A stretch of 64,000 nt of DNA from JAATFS01 sp037145635 (GCA_037145635.1 JBBCXB010000003.1:186001-250000); one strand, 5' to 3'; positions 1 to 8,510 are shown, counted from the first letter of the stretch. Made by a program: numbers and translations. Notes: a model not told the origin generated them from the letters alone.

Positions 1-2
1 TG

Positions 3-1733
3 GAGGAGCATCGGCTTCTCATCATCTCCGGTCCACCAGGTGTGGGCAAAACGACGCTGGCCGAGATGCTTTGCTATACATTCTTGAACGAGCAATGGGA
101 TCTCATTCCTATCCGGAGTCTGGATGATGGGTTTGCTAGTATTAATGACAGTAAAAAGCAAATATTTTTGTTCGACGACTTCCTTGGAAAAGTCGCACTC
201 GACCGAAAGGCTCTGGCGCATAAGGATTCTGATCTTGCGCGGTTCATGAGTCGCGTACGTCGCTCGCCGAACGCCCGCTTTATCTTAACGACAAGGGCTT
301 ACATATTTGAAGAAGCTCGGAGAGTATCCGAACATCTTGGTGATCAGCGCCTCGATGTCACGAAGTATGTACTTGATGTGGGTATCTATACACGTCGGAT
401 CAAATCTAGGATTCTTTACAATCATCTTCTTGTATTAGAAACCCCGCGGGCGCACATTCAGGCGCTCTTAGAGAATAATGAAATCGCGGAAATTGTTGAT
501 CATAAGAATTATAATCCGCGTATTATTGAATTCATGACTGATGCATTCCGCGTCAATGGTATCGAAGCTGCTAAATATCCCGCAGCTTTTATTGATGCCC
601 TGAATAACCCAGCTCAGATCTGGGATAAGGCTTTCCGAGTACACATTGATCATCGGTGTAGGCACCTCCTAATAGCGATGTTTTTCCTGTCGGAATACGG
701 GACTTCTCTTTCCACCCTTCGGTCATCCTTCGAGACCTTGCATACGGAGATGAGCAAAGCTTACCGGCTAGCGCATGGGCCTAAAGACTTCGAGGAGGCT
801 CTCCGAATCCTGGAAGGTAGCTTTGTCAACATCGTCGACATTGGCCGGCCAACTGTCTCTTTTCTAAATCCTTCGCTCAAAGACTATCTTTCAACTTACT
901 TGTTGGACGTGGATCTCCTTTTTCGCATCGTTCCTACGGCGGCTTCCATCGATTGGTTATCGAGCTTGTGGGACTTCGTGCATTCCCACGGGTTCAACGA
1001 AGCCGACCAAGCCAAGATCGTCTTAGCTTGCCTTGGTAAGCTAGATATGATCGAAAAGCGTCCAAGCTGGCGTCCCCGGGCAGGTGACGCCAGCTCGCTC
1101 GAATACAACGACGCTGCAAACTCCAAACGTCTTCGAATGCTGATGGACTGGTGGCAGCTCACGAGCGAGCAGCGATTTGCCGACAGTATAATGGAGATCG
1201 CTCGTAATCCGCAGCAGGGCTTCGGTGGATGGTCCGATGGTGAGAATCTGATTGAGTTAATTTCTAGAGGAGAGGAGGGGAGTTATGGCCGACCTTTCAT
1301 CTATGAAATCGAATTGCAAGAGATCCTCAAAAAAGCGCTCACGGATACAATACGGTGCAGCTCAAGTGACATGCTCTCTTCGTTTGTCGATGCCGTAGAT
1401 GCGTCTAATGGGGTACCTCCAGAAATCATCGATGCCTTGCGGGTCGCTGTACTCGAAGAGTTCCAAGAAAATGCTAGCCGCATTGAAGAGGATGATAGTG
1501 AATCTTCGTTGTCCGACCGAATCGACGCCCTAAGGAAGTTTGCGCCGCGTTTCGATGTGCCGAACAATGTCCTGAATAAAGCCATTTCAGACATTGAGGA
1601 TCGCATATACGAGATTGAAGACCGGAGTGCTCCCGCCTCCTCGCCTAGTTTCCCATCGACAAGAAAATTTGAGGGAGAGAAATTTGACGACCGTGCTCTT
1701 CGAGACCTTTTCACAACTCTCCTTGATTGTTAG
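3..1733 (+). CDS. nSTAND3-like NTPase, 5'-truncated by the window edge
   Basis: The reading frame is open from the first bases, so the N-terminus lies outside the window. The visible part begins just before a P-loop (GPPGVGKTT) followed by a Walker B-like FLFDDFLG and a sensor-like ILTTRAYIFEEA, the pattern of the STAND NTPases called nSTAND3. The remaining ~400 residues are helical without a recognised domain. In related proteins the missing N-terminus is often an Mrr-like restriction nuclease; that is family knowledge and cannot be seen here. Codon use and base composition are much more AT-rich than in the chromosome to the right, which suggests horizontal transfer. The most likely role is anti-phage defence, with nucleotide-dependent oligomerisation triggering an effector. 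The family call is good; the function is inferred. Confidence 0.75.
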   Translation, partial: EEHRLLIISGPPGVGKTTLAEMLCYTFLNEQWDLIPIRSLDDGFASINDSKKQIFLFDDFLGKVALDRKALAHKDSDLARFMSRVRRSPNARFILTTRAYIFEEARRVSEHLGDQRLDVTKYVLDVGIYTRRIKSRILYNHLLVLETPRAHIQALLENNEIAEIVDHKNYNPRIIEFMTDAFRVNGIEAAKYPAAFIDALNNPAQIWDKAFRVHIDHRCRHLLIAMFFLSEYGTSLSTLRSSFETLHTEMSKAYRLAHGPKDFEEALRILEGSFVNIVDIGRPTVSFLNPSLKDYLSTYLLDVDLLFRIVPTAASIDWLSSLWDFVHSHGFNEADQAKIVLACLGKLDMIEKRPSWRPRAGDASSLEYNDAANSKRLRMLMDWWQLTSEQRFADSIMEIARNPQQGFGGWSDGENLIELISRGEEGSYGRPFIYEIELQEILKKALTDTIRCSSSDMLSSFVDAVDASNGVPPEIIDALRVAVLEEFQENASRIEEDDSESSLSDRIDALRKFAPRFDVPNNVLNKAISDIEDRIYEIEDRSAPASSPSFPSTRKFEGEKFDDRALRDLFTTLLDC

Positions 1734-1914
1734 CCTGGTTAATACAGCTGGGCATAGGACAGAGTTTAGGGTTGCCTTGCAAACACCTCAGCGACATCTG
1801 CAGTGGCGTCGGTCGGATGCTGATGAAGGCCTCTCCCAATATAGATAGTTGACATCCCCGAAAACCCGCAGCAATCTCTACCACAAGGAGCGTAGAAACT
1901 CCTCTAAGAGCGGT

Positions 1915-1944
1915 ACCCACCTCCGTCAAACCGGTGGGTTTTTT
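1915..1944 (+). terminator. Rho-independent terminator
   Basis: A perfect 7-bp stem ACCCACC / GGTGGGT (1915-1921 with 1933-1939) is followed by a run of six T. It lies 180 bp after the NTPase stop. A smaller hairpin (AGGAG/CTCCT) precedes it around 1887-1904, so it may end a short independent transcript rather than the NTPase mRNA. A TTGACA at 1849-1854 could serve as -35 for such an RNA, but no good -10 follows. Confidence 0.7.
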
Positions 1945-1970
1945 GTGCCTGCAGCGTCTTGCGGGCGCAA

Positions 1971-2061
1971 CCGACGCGATGCCTGCGTCGGGAGGGCGGC
2001 TAATACAACACCCTTCGGGGAAATACGCCCGCCGACTCTTAGCGGTTTCTAACCTCCCGAC
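1971..2061 (+). promoter_or_regulatory. Structured leader upstream of symE-like gene (alternative stems)
   Basis: Two perfect stems compete for the same bases. CCGACGC (1971-1977) pairs with GCGTCGG (1985-1991). GTCGGGAGG (1987-1995) pairs with CCTCCCGAC (2053-2061). Inside the second stem lie a short GGGCG/CGCCC helix (1994-1998 with 2026-2030), which would partly exclude the outer pairing, and a CCC-TTCG-GGG hairpin (2011-2020) with a classic UUCG tetraloop. The element ends about 50 nt before the ATG of a short ORF coupled to the SymE-like gene. The mutually exclusive pairing suggests a regulatory RNA leader; no Rfam family is recognised. Confidence 0.5.
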
Positions 2062-2111
2062 ATCCCGTCGCCAACCGGCGGCGGGGCCTGTTCGTCAAGG
2101 AGGGCATTGCC

Positions 2112-2216
2112 ATGTGTCAACCCCCGTCCCGTTCCACCCCTGCGCGCAAGCGTGCACCGCGCCAATCACCGCGCGATGCGGTCGGCGCATCGTGGAGCTA
2201 CCGCTCACGCCCATGA
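2112..2216 (+). CDS. 34-codon leader ORF coupled to SymE-like gene
   Basis: ATG at 2112 follows a strong Shine-Dalgarno (AAGGAGGG, 2098-2105). The ORF encodes a 34-residue, Arg/Pro/Ser-rich basic peptide beginning MCQPPSRSTPARK. Its TGA (2214-2216) overlaps the ATG (2213) of the next gene in an ATGA junction, so ribosomes ending here could re-initiate on the SymE-like frame. No family is recognised. It may be a regulatory leader peptide, or the displaced N-terminus of a longer SymE protein after a frameshift. The excellent ribosome-binding site argues that it is translated. Confidence 0.5.
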   Translation: MCQPPSRSTPARKRAPRQSPRDAVGASWSYRSRP

Positions 2217-2464
2217 TGACGGCCGAGGAGGTCGCCGCCGTCAACGCGGCCGACCTGGCCCGCCAGCAGCGTGTGCCGCGCCGCCCGCGTCCGCCGCAGC
2301 AGTGCACCGTCGGTTACGGCTACTACGCCGCCAGCCAGCAGCGCGTGCCCACGCTGCGCCTGCGCGGCCGCTGGCTGGAGCAGCTGGGCTTCGCCATCGG
2401 CCGCAAGCTCCACATCAGCCTGCGCGACGGCGAGCTGGTGATGCGGGTCGCCGACCCGGACTGA
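2213..2464 (+). CDS. SymE-like type I toxin family protein
   Basis: An 83-residue basic protein. The C-terminal half (about residues 44-78: VPTLRLRGRWLEQLGF, then IGRKLHISLRDGELVM) matches the SymE fold, an AbrB-related swapped-hairpin domain with the typical L-R-G-x-W-L-x-x-x-G-F core. E. coli SymE is an SOS-induced, RNA-directed toxin controlled by an antisense RNA; here no antisense gene is evident. The start at 2213 (MMTAEE) is chosen because it overlaps the preceding stop codon; the frame stays open far upstream without coding character. The structured leader and coupled short ORF suggest translational control. Family call is firm, toxicity inferred. Confidence 0.8.
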   Translation: MMTAEEVAAVNAADLARQQRVPRRPRPPQQCTVGYGYYAASQQRVPTLRLRGRWLEQLGFAIGRKLHISLRDGELVMRVADPD

Positions 2465-2572
2465 CACGCCGCCGTGCGCGGGCCACCGCGCACGTGCCCG
2501 GCCCCTCGGGCGCAGCACGTGGCATCACGCGTTGCGCGCCCATCCCTCTCAGCCGCGCGGAGGATCGCCGCG

Positions 2573-2797
2573 ATGGACCACACCCCCGCCGTCTTCTGTC
2601 TCACGCTGGACCAGATCGACCGGCTCGACCGCCTGTTGCGCACGATCGCCGCGCACGGCGACGTGATTGCAGTGAGCGCACGCGACGGCCTGGCCGCGCA
2701 AACGCTCCCCACGCTCGGGGAAGCCATCTACGAGGCCGCTCAGGCCGCATGCGAGATTCTGGAGCAGCGGGTGGTGGGGCGGCGGGGCGATGGATAG
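2573..2797 (+). CDS. Small hypothetical protein
   Basis: A 74-residue acidic, helical protein (MDHTPAVFCLTLDQIDRLDR...). ATG at 2573 is preceded by GGAGGATC (about 2559-2566), a usable ribosome-binding site. It resembles the many short helical proteins of Xanthomonadaceae and Pseudomonas accessory regions that lack a known function; no motif or membrane segment is visible. It follows the SymE-like gene by about 110 bp. The longer in-frame extension from 2474 lacks a Shine-Dalgarno and coding character. Confidence 0.55.
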   Translation: MDHTPAVFCLTLDQIDRLDRLLRTIAAHGDVIAVSARDGLAAQTLPTLGEAIYEAAQAACEILEQRVVGRRGDG

Positions 2798-3009
2798 CGG
2801 TACATATGCACCATCGGTACTTCGTTGCGGCGGTGTTTCGGCAGCATCCGGGGTCACCGCGGCGCGCTGATTTCCACGCTCATGCATGCCGCCGGTCGTT
2901 GACAACCGGGAACTCGGCAGGAACTATTGGCCAAAGTTGCCGCTCACGTGCGTGAGCGGGTCACATCGCTGGCAGCAGGCCGGCGAGTTCAAATGGAAGA
3001 GGATTGAAC

Positions 3010-6000
3010 ATGGAAGTTCGGCCATCACGGTTACTCCGTGCCTGCGTTTTTTCGATGCTTTGGTGTGTCTGCGCGTCCGTCATCGCGCAGGACGATCCGC
3101 AGTGGGTACTCGAAGCCCAGAACAACGAGATGCCTCGCGCTACGGTAGGCACCTACACGCGTCAGGATGCCGCCCGCCAGGCGATTGCGAGCATTCCCGG
3201 GCCGTCGGATATACCCTTCGCCTACGCATTCACGACCTACGTCTACGGCGAAAGCGTGAACGGTGATCTGGTCACCCGAGCTTACTGGATGGGCAAGTTT
3301 GATCCGTATGATCCGGAGTGGACCTACCAGTCCGTAGGAGGCGACTATGCAACTGAAGCGGACATGCTGCAGTCGCTCGCCGAGTTCTATTCTGCACGGA
3401 GTTGTAGCGCCGCAAGTCTGGTGCCGGAAAGCGACTGGCAAACCTTTGAAGAGGGCTATGAGGGCAGGATGGAGACCAGGACCTATGTAGTGTCCCTGGG
3501 ATCCATCGACATCGAAGGGACCTGCGGGCCACTCACGCTGAAGGATACGGCGGTGCGTTCGAGACGCATGCAGTGCCCGAACGTGACCGAATGGAACGAC
3601 GACCATCAGGCATGCGTCAACACCGAGATCTTCGCCTACATCACCGGGCCCCGCCTGGATAAGGATTGCGAGGGCGTGGTGGGCAATCCTTGCGATGCCA
3701 AGACCGGAGACAAGTCGCAGGTCGAGACGGACTTCGATCTCGGCTGGATCACGTTCGTCCGCATATACCATTCCCGCCAGACCGAGCGTCAGTCGAGCCT
3801 CGGAGCCGGGTGGACGCACGAGCACGAGGCGCGGCTGTATCCCGGGGCGAGCTATGCCTTGCTGGCCGATGGCAGCGGTGCCCAGCGCCGCTTCGACAAG
3901 CGCGGGGATGCCTACGTGGCGGCCGACGCCTCGGGCGACCGGCTGAAGAGCACGGGCGAGGGTTGGGACCTGTATACCGGTGACCACGTCGCGGCCTTCG
4001 ACGGGGCAGGGCGGTTGCAGCGTGTCACCCGCGAAGATGGCACGTCGCTTTCGTACGCCTACGATGGCCATGGCCGGCTGGGCACCCTCACGCACTCGAC
4101 CGGTCGCCAGCTTCAGTTCCACTACGCGGACAACAGCGCGTATTCGTTGCTGGCTTCGATCACGCTCGATGGCGCGACCCTGGTGTCCTACGTGCAGGAG
4201 CCCTACTTCGGCCAGCTGCAGCAAGCCGTCTACCCGGATGGTTCCGTTCGCCAGTATCACTACGAGGATTCGACCTCGCTGAGCCTGCTCACCGGCATCA
4301 CCGCCGAGGACGGGCAGCGCTACAGCACCTACGCCTACGATTCGCTGGGACGGGCCATTTCCAGCCAGCACGACGGGGGTGCCGACGGAGTGATGCTGGA
4401 CTACAGCGGCTCACAGACCGTGGTCACCGATGCGCTCGGCAAGCAGACCACCTATACCTTCACCGCGGCCGGCGGCGGAACCCGCAAGGTGGGTGATGTC
4501 ACGGACAGCGCCGGTACCGTCAGCAACGATTACCTCGACAGCGCGACCGATTTCCGCAGGCGGCCGAGCGCGACTACCGACCGGGCCGGCGTGGTCACGC
4601 GGCACACGTATGCCGACGACACCGACGCGGGCGCCGCGCTCGAGGTCCATACGATCCAGGAGGCTGCGGGACTGCCCGAGCAGCGGAACACGGTGCTTCG
4701 CACCGCGGTCGAAAGCAACCGGCTGGTGTCCGTGGAGAAGGGGGATCAGCGGGTGTCCTACCTGCGCAATGCCCGCCTGCAACCGCAACAGATCTCCCAG
4801 ACGGATCTCGGCTCGGGCGAGGTCCGCACGTCCACGTGGACCTATTGCGAGGAGGCGGACGCGGCGGCAGCCGGCAGCACCTGTCCGCAGGTAGGGTTGC
4901 TCAAGTCCAAGGACGGGCCGCGCACCGACGTGGGCGACACGGTCGCCTTCTCCTATTACGGCGCGGACCATCCCGGATGCGGCGTGGCCGGCGCCGACTG
5001 CCTCTACCGCAAGGGCGATCTCTGGAAGACCACTAATGCGCTCGGCCAGAGCAGCGAGGTGCTTGCCTACGACCGCAACGGCCGCGTGGCCTCGGTCAAG
5101 GACGCCAACGGCGTGGTCACCGACTACAGCTACCACGCGCGCGGCTGGCTCAGCGCCACCCGCGTGCACGGCGAGGACGCGGCGGGTGCCCAGGATCGCG
5201 TGACGACCTGGAACTACTGGCCGACGGGCCTGGTCAAGCAGATCGTGGAGCCCGACGGCAGCGCGACCTCGTTCGGCTACGATGCCGCGCAGCGGCTCAC
5301 GGACATCACCGACGCCGATGGCAATGTCATCCACTACGCGCTCGACAAGGCCGGAAATCGGGTGGCCGAGGAGACCCGAGACGCGGCGGGCGCGCTCAAG
5401 CGCACGCTGAGCCGGGTCTACAACCCGCTGGGGCAGCTGCGGACACAGGCCGATGCGGCCGCCAATCCGACCGACTACGCCTACGACGTCAACGGCAACC
5501 CCGCGCAGGTGACCGACGCGCTGGGGCATGTCACGCGCCACGATCACGATCCGCTGAACCGCCTGGCCAGCACGCTGCAGGATGTGGGCGGCATCGAAGC
5601 CGGGACCGCGTACACCTACGATGCGCTGGACAATCCGACCGAAGTGGTAGACCCCAAGGGCCTGTCCACCCGCTACGCCTACAACGGCTTCGGCGAAGTG
5701 ACCCGGCAGACCAGTCCCGACACCGGCGAGACGCAGTTTACGTACGATCCCGCCGGCAACATCGCAACGCGTACCGATGCGCGGGGCGTCCAGGCGAGCT
5801 ATCGCTACGACGGCCTCAACCGTCCGCTCGCCATCGCGTATCCCACTCCGTCCAGCGACGTCGCGTACGCCTACGATACGCCCGCCCCCGTGTGCCAGGC
5901 GGGCGAGACCTTTGCGCTCGGGCGGCTGAGCACGATGACCGACGAAAGCGGCCAGACGCAGTATTGCTACAACCGCTTCGGCGACGTGGTCCGCAAGGTG

Positions 6001-7578
6001 CAGCAGGCGGACAGCACACGCCTGACCACCCGTTACGGCTACAGCCCCGGCGGGCGGCTCGCATCGATGACGTACCCCGACGGGAGTCGGGTCGATTACG
6101 TCCGCGATGGACAGGGCCGCATCACCGAGGTGGGACTGACCGCCTCCGGCGGCAACCGTCAGGTGCTGTTGACGGGTGTCAGCTACCTGCCGTTCGGCCC
6201 CAGCACCGGATGGCACTACGGCAACGGCCGTACGCTGGCGCGCGACTTCGATCTGGACTATCGCGCCATCGCCATCTCAGATGGGCGAGATGGCCTGAAC
6301 CTCGGCTTCGGCTACGATGCGGCCGGCCATCTCACCCAGCTGCAGTCGGGCACCGCCAGCACGCCGCAGGCCTCGCGCCTGGAATACGACGCCCTGGGCC
6401 GGCTGACCCATTTCCGCGATGGGCCTAGCGACGCGGTCATCGACCAGTACGCCTACGACGCCACCGGCAACCGGTTGAGCTTCGCCAATGCCGCCGGATC
6501 GACGAGTTACGCCTATCCGGCGACCAGTCACCGCCTGAGCCAGGTGGGCAATGTCGCACGCGGCTACGACGAAACCGGCAATGCGGTCAGCATCGGCGGC
6601 GCGGACCGGCAGTTCGTCTACAACGATCGCAACCGCATGGTGCAGGTCAAGCGAAGCGGCGTAGCTGCGCAGAACTACGCGTACAACGGCAAGGGCGAGC
6701 GTGTGCGGCGTTGGCTCGGCGCCGACAGCACGGTGACCGCCTACGATGAGGCCGGGCGCTGGCTGGGAGACTACGATGCGGTCGGTCTGCCCAGGCAGCA
6801 GGTCATCTGGATGGACGATCTGCCCGTGGGCGTCGTGGCGGACGGCGTCCTCCACTTCATCGAGCCGGACCACCTCGGCACGCCGCGCAGCGTGATCGAA
6901 GCGGCCAGCGACACCCCGGTCTGGCACTGGGCCCTCGCAGGAGAGGCATTCGGCGACAGCGCGCCCGACCAGGATCCCGACAAGAACGGCACGGCGTTTG
7001 TCTTCGACATGCGTTTTGCGGGACAGCGCTTCGATGCGGCAAGCGGGCTTAACTACAACTATTTCCGGGATTACGATTCAGGTGTGGGCAGGTACCTGCA
7101 AAGCGATCCAATCGGGCTCGTTGGTGGGATGGGTACCTATGCCTACGTCGGGGGGAATTCGATTAGCTTAGTTGATCGGTTTGGATTGCAAGCAACAACG
7201 GTTGATGCTTATTGCGCTCGATACGGAGCCGCTGCATGCGCAGAAGTAGTTTCTGGAGGGAGAGCGGCCAATTTGGCGCCGAAGGCATTAGGTACCGGCT
7301 TTGCCGCTTGGGCGTGGTGCAAGATGACAGGCTGTACTGTGCAGAACGCACAGATGTCGAAGAAGCCGTCCCGAGAGCAGAGGCCTGATAACTGCCCGAC
7401 TGGAACCAAGCCAATCGATCAGTGGCCAGGCCTGAGCAAAGATGACATCCATGGCATCAAGGCTGGTATAAATGCTGGAGCGAAAGATTGGGTAGGTATC
7501 AGCCCCGATGGCAACGTCTGGATCAATGAAGATGGCGAAGGCAGTGACCAAGGGTCTTTGGATGATTACTTACCATGA
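3010..7578 (+). CDS. Secreted RHS/YD-repeat polymorphic toxin
   Basis: A 1522-residue protein with a Sec signal peptide (hydrophobic core around LWCVCASVIA, cleavage before QDD). About residues 205-260 contain a DUF6531-like segment (GNPCDAKTGDKSQVETDF), followed by dozens of YD repeats (Y-x-Y-D-x-x-G-R/N) that build the RHS shell. The RHS-associated core ends near residue 1395 with SDPIGLVGGMGTYAYVGGN...DRFGL, the usual cleavage boundary. The last ~125 residues are a variable toxin tip (KDDIHGIKAG, DWVGISPDGNVW) that recalls polymorphic toxin type 37, assigned from memory only. ATG 3010 has a GGAAGAGGA ribosome-binding site. The tip and the overlapping immunity gene are AT-richer than the shell, typical of exchangeable toxin cassettes. 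Likely role: contact-dependent competition. The toxin activity is unproven. Confidence 0.9.
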   Translation: MEVRPSRLLRACVFSMLWCVCASVIAQDDPQWVLEAQNNEMPRATVGTYTRQDAARQAIASIPGPSDIPFAYAFTTYVYGESVNGDLVTRAYWMGKFDPYDPEWTYQSVGGDYATEADMLQSLAEFYSARSCSAASLVPESDWQTFEEGYEGRMETRTYVVSLGSIDIEGTCGPLTLKDTAVRSRRMQCPNVTEWNDDHQACVNTEIFAYITGPRLDKDCEGVVGNPCDAKTGDKSQVETDFDLGWITFVRIYHSRQTERQSSLGAGWTHEHEARLYPGASYALLADGSGAQRRFDKRGDAYVAADASGDRLKSTGEGWDLYTGDHVAAFDGAGRLQRVTREDGTSLSYAYDGHGRLGTLTHSTGRQLQFHYADNSAYSLLASITLDGATLVSYVQEPYFGQLQQAVYPDGSVRQYHYEDSTSLSLLTGITAEDGQRYSTYAYDSLGRAISSQHDGGADGVMLDYSGSQTVVTDALGKQTTYTFTAAGGGTRKVGDVTDSAGTVSNDYLDSATDFRRRPSATTDRAGVVTRHTYADDTDAGAALEVHTIQEAAGLPEQRNTVLRTAVESNRLVSVEKGDQRVSYLRNARLQPQQISQTDLGSGEVRTSTWTYCEEADAAAAGSTCPQVGLLKSKDGPRTDVGDTVAFSYYGADHPGCGVAGADCLYRKGDLWKTTNALGQSSEVLAYDRNGRVASVKDANGVVTDYSYHARGWLSATRVHGEDAAGAQDRVTTWNYWPTGLVKQIVEPDGSATSFGYDAAQRLTDITDADGNVIHYALDKAGNRVAEETRDAAGALKRTLSRVYNPLGQLRTQADAAANPTDYAYDVNGNPAQVTDALGHVTRHDHDPLNRLASTLQDVGGIEAGTAYTYDALDNPTEVVDPKGLSTRYAYNGFGEVTRQTSPDTGETQFTYDPAGNIATRTDARGVQASYRYDGLNRPLAIAYPTPSSDVAYAYDTPAPVCQAGETFALGRLSTMTDESGQTQYCYNRFGDVVRKVQQADSTRLTTRYGYSPGGRLASMTYPDGSRVDYVRDGQGRITEVGLTASGGNRQVLLTGVSYLPFGPSTGWHYGNGRTLARDFDLDYRAIAISDGRDGLNLGFGYDAAGHLTQLQSGTASTPQASRLEYDALGRLTHFRDGPSDAVIDQYAYDATGNRLSFANAAGSTSYAYPATSHRLSQVGNVARGYDETGNAVSIGGADRQFVYNDRNRMVQVKRSGVAAQNYAYNGKGERVRRWLGADSTVTAYDEAGRWLGDYDAVGLPRQQVIWMDDLPVGVVADGVLHFIEPDHLGTPRSVIEAASDTPVWHWALAGEAFGDSAPDQDPDKNGTAFVFDMRFAGQRFDAASGLNYNYFRDYDSGVGRYLQSDPIGLVGGMGTYAYVGGNSISLVDRFGLQATTVDAYCARYGAAACAEVVSGGRAANLAPKALGTGFAAWAWCKMTGCTVQNAQMSKKPSREQRPDNCPTGTKPIDQWPGLSKDDIHGIKAGINAGAKDWVGISPDGNVWINEDGEGSDQGSLDDYLP

Positions 7579-8003
7579 TTGATTCGACTCGATACAGAAT
7601 TTCGCTTCGGATTACGCATCCAAGCATCGGAAGTGATGAGATAAGCGCTGAACTTGGCCTCACGCCGAAGATCTCGTACACGGCTGGAGATAGGAGGCTC
7701 ACACCGAAAGGACATGAGCTTCCAGGTATTAGAAAGGTATCTTTCTGGTGTTATGAATTAGCCTCGCATGATGAGCCATTCGAGATTGCGATATCGAACT
7801 TCAGCAAGGAGCTAGCTAAGCACAAGAGCTTTCTCGATCGTCTGTCTGCAACGGGCGGGCGCCTGGAGTACTTCATTGGATGGTTCTCTTCTGAGAACTC
7901 AGGTTTTGTTCTGGAGGAGGGTCTTTTGAAGTTGCTTGCAGATTTGAAGATCAACTTGGCGTTTGACATATACCCAAAACTTCATCCAGCGCAGCTCGGA
8001 TAA
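7575..8003 (+). CDS. DUF4279 protein, probable RHS immunity protein
   Basis: 142 residues, cytoplasmic, starting in an ATGA overlap with the rhs stop. The N-terminus (YRISLRITHPSIGSDEISAELGL) and the later ...ATGGRLEYFIGWFS pattern match DUF4279, a family common beside RHS and other polymorphic toxins. Position, overlap, small size and the same AT-rich composition as the toxin tip indicate the cognate immunity protein, which would bind and neutralise the C-terminal toxin domain. Family call is good; the pairing is inferred from context. Confidence 0.8.
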   Translation: MIDSTRYRISLRITHPSIGSDEISAELGLTPKISYTAGDRRLTPKGHELPGIRKVSFWCYELASHDEPFEIAISNFSKELAKHKSFLDRLSATGGRLEYFIGWFSSENSGFVLEEGLLKLLADLKINLAFDIYPKLHPAQLG

Positions 8004-8033
8004 GCGCAGCGCATCCGGGATTGGAATGATCGA

Positions 8034-8061
8034 GGCCCCGCCTCATGCGGGGCTTCTTCTT
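8034..8061 (+). terminator. Terminator of the rhs-immunity operon
   Basis: Perfect 7-bp stem GCCCCGC / GCGGGGC (8035-8041 with 8047-8053), loop CTCAT, then a pyrimidine-rich tail TTCTTCTT. It sits 32 bp after the DUF4279 stop. Confidence 0.75.
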
Positions 8062-8072
8062 GGCACTGCTGT

Positions 8073-8273
8073 TCAGCGGTAACCGTGCCACTCCGGCAGG
8101 GCTTCGGGTGCCGGGGTGTGGAGCGGGACGCCTGTCCATCCGGTACTGACGTTGTTGCGTGCGCACCAGTCGCGGGTCGCCTGCCCCATCAGCCGGCGCG
8201 TCTTGTCCAGGTTGTCGGCGGTGACGTGGCGCATGGCGGTGTGCAGGCGGGCTAGGCCGGGCATGTAAAGCAC
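8073..8273 (-). CDS. Small hypothetical protein, possibly remnant
   Basis: 66 residues from GTG 8273, or 63 from ATG 8264 (MPGLARLHTAMRHVT...). It lies 7 bp downstream of the broken XRE regulator on the same strand and probably formed a two-gene unit with it. No domain is recognised. The sequence is basic and looks protein-like, but its fate is doubtful because its partner is decayed. Confidence 0.4.
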   Translation of the reverse strand: MLYMPGLARLHTAMRHVTADNLDKTRRLMGQATRDWCARNNVSTGWTGVPLHTPAPEALPEWHGYR

Positions 8274-8280
8274 GGTGGTT

Positions 8281-8510
8281 CTAGCGGCCTGCCTGTTGCT
8301 GCCGCAACACGGTATCGATCATCTGCATCACAAAGCGCCGCTGCGCCTTTGGCAGGCGGGTGATCCGTTTTGAGCTGCTGTTGCAGCTTCGGTGCGGGCC
8401 CGCGCTTGCCGGTGCTGCGTGCGCTCTGCACGCCGAGGTCCTCGACCGTGACGCAGAGGGCCTGGGCCAGCAACGGTTCAATGGCCGGTGGGAGCCATCC
8501 CTTCGATCTC
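8281..8510 (-). pseudogene. XRE-type transcriptional regulator remnant, truncated and frameshifted
   Basis: Reading the minus strand, one frame gives the end of a helix-turn-helix regulator: PPAIEPLLAQALCVTVEDL, then RGPAPKLQQQL. The continuation KRITRLPKAQRRFVMQMID is in another frame and ends at the stop at 8281. Together they form the C-terminal half of a typical XRE/Cro regulator. A frameshift lies in the CAG/CAA-rich stretch near 8365-8375. The upstream DNA-binding half is missing, because in-frame stops appear beyond about 8510. The gene is non-functional and marks old recombination in the island. Confidence 0.65.

Noticed and set aside
42..1733. Start of the NTPase at GTG 42
   Set aside because: The P-loop begins before this codon and the frame is open to the window edge, so 42 is internal.
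1934..2212. Long N-terminal extension of the SymE-like protein
   Set aside because: It would run through the structured element and a terminator-like hairpin and has no coding character; the ATGA overlap supports 2213.
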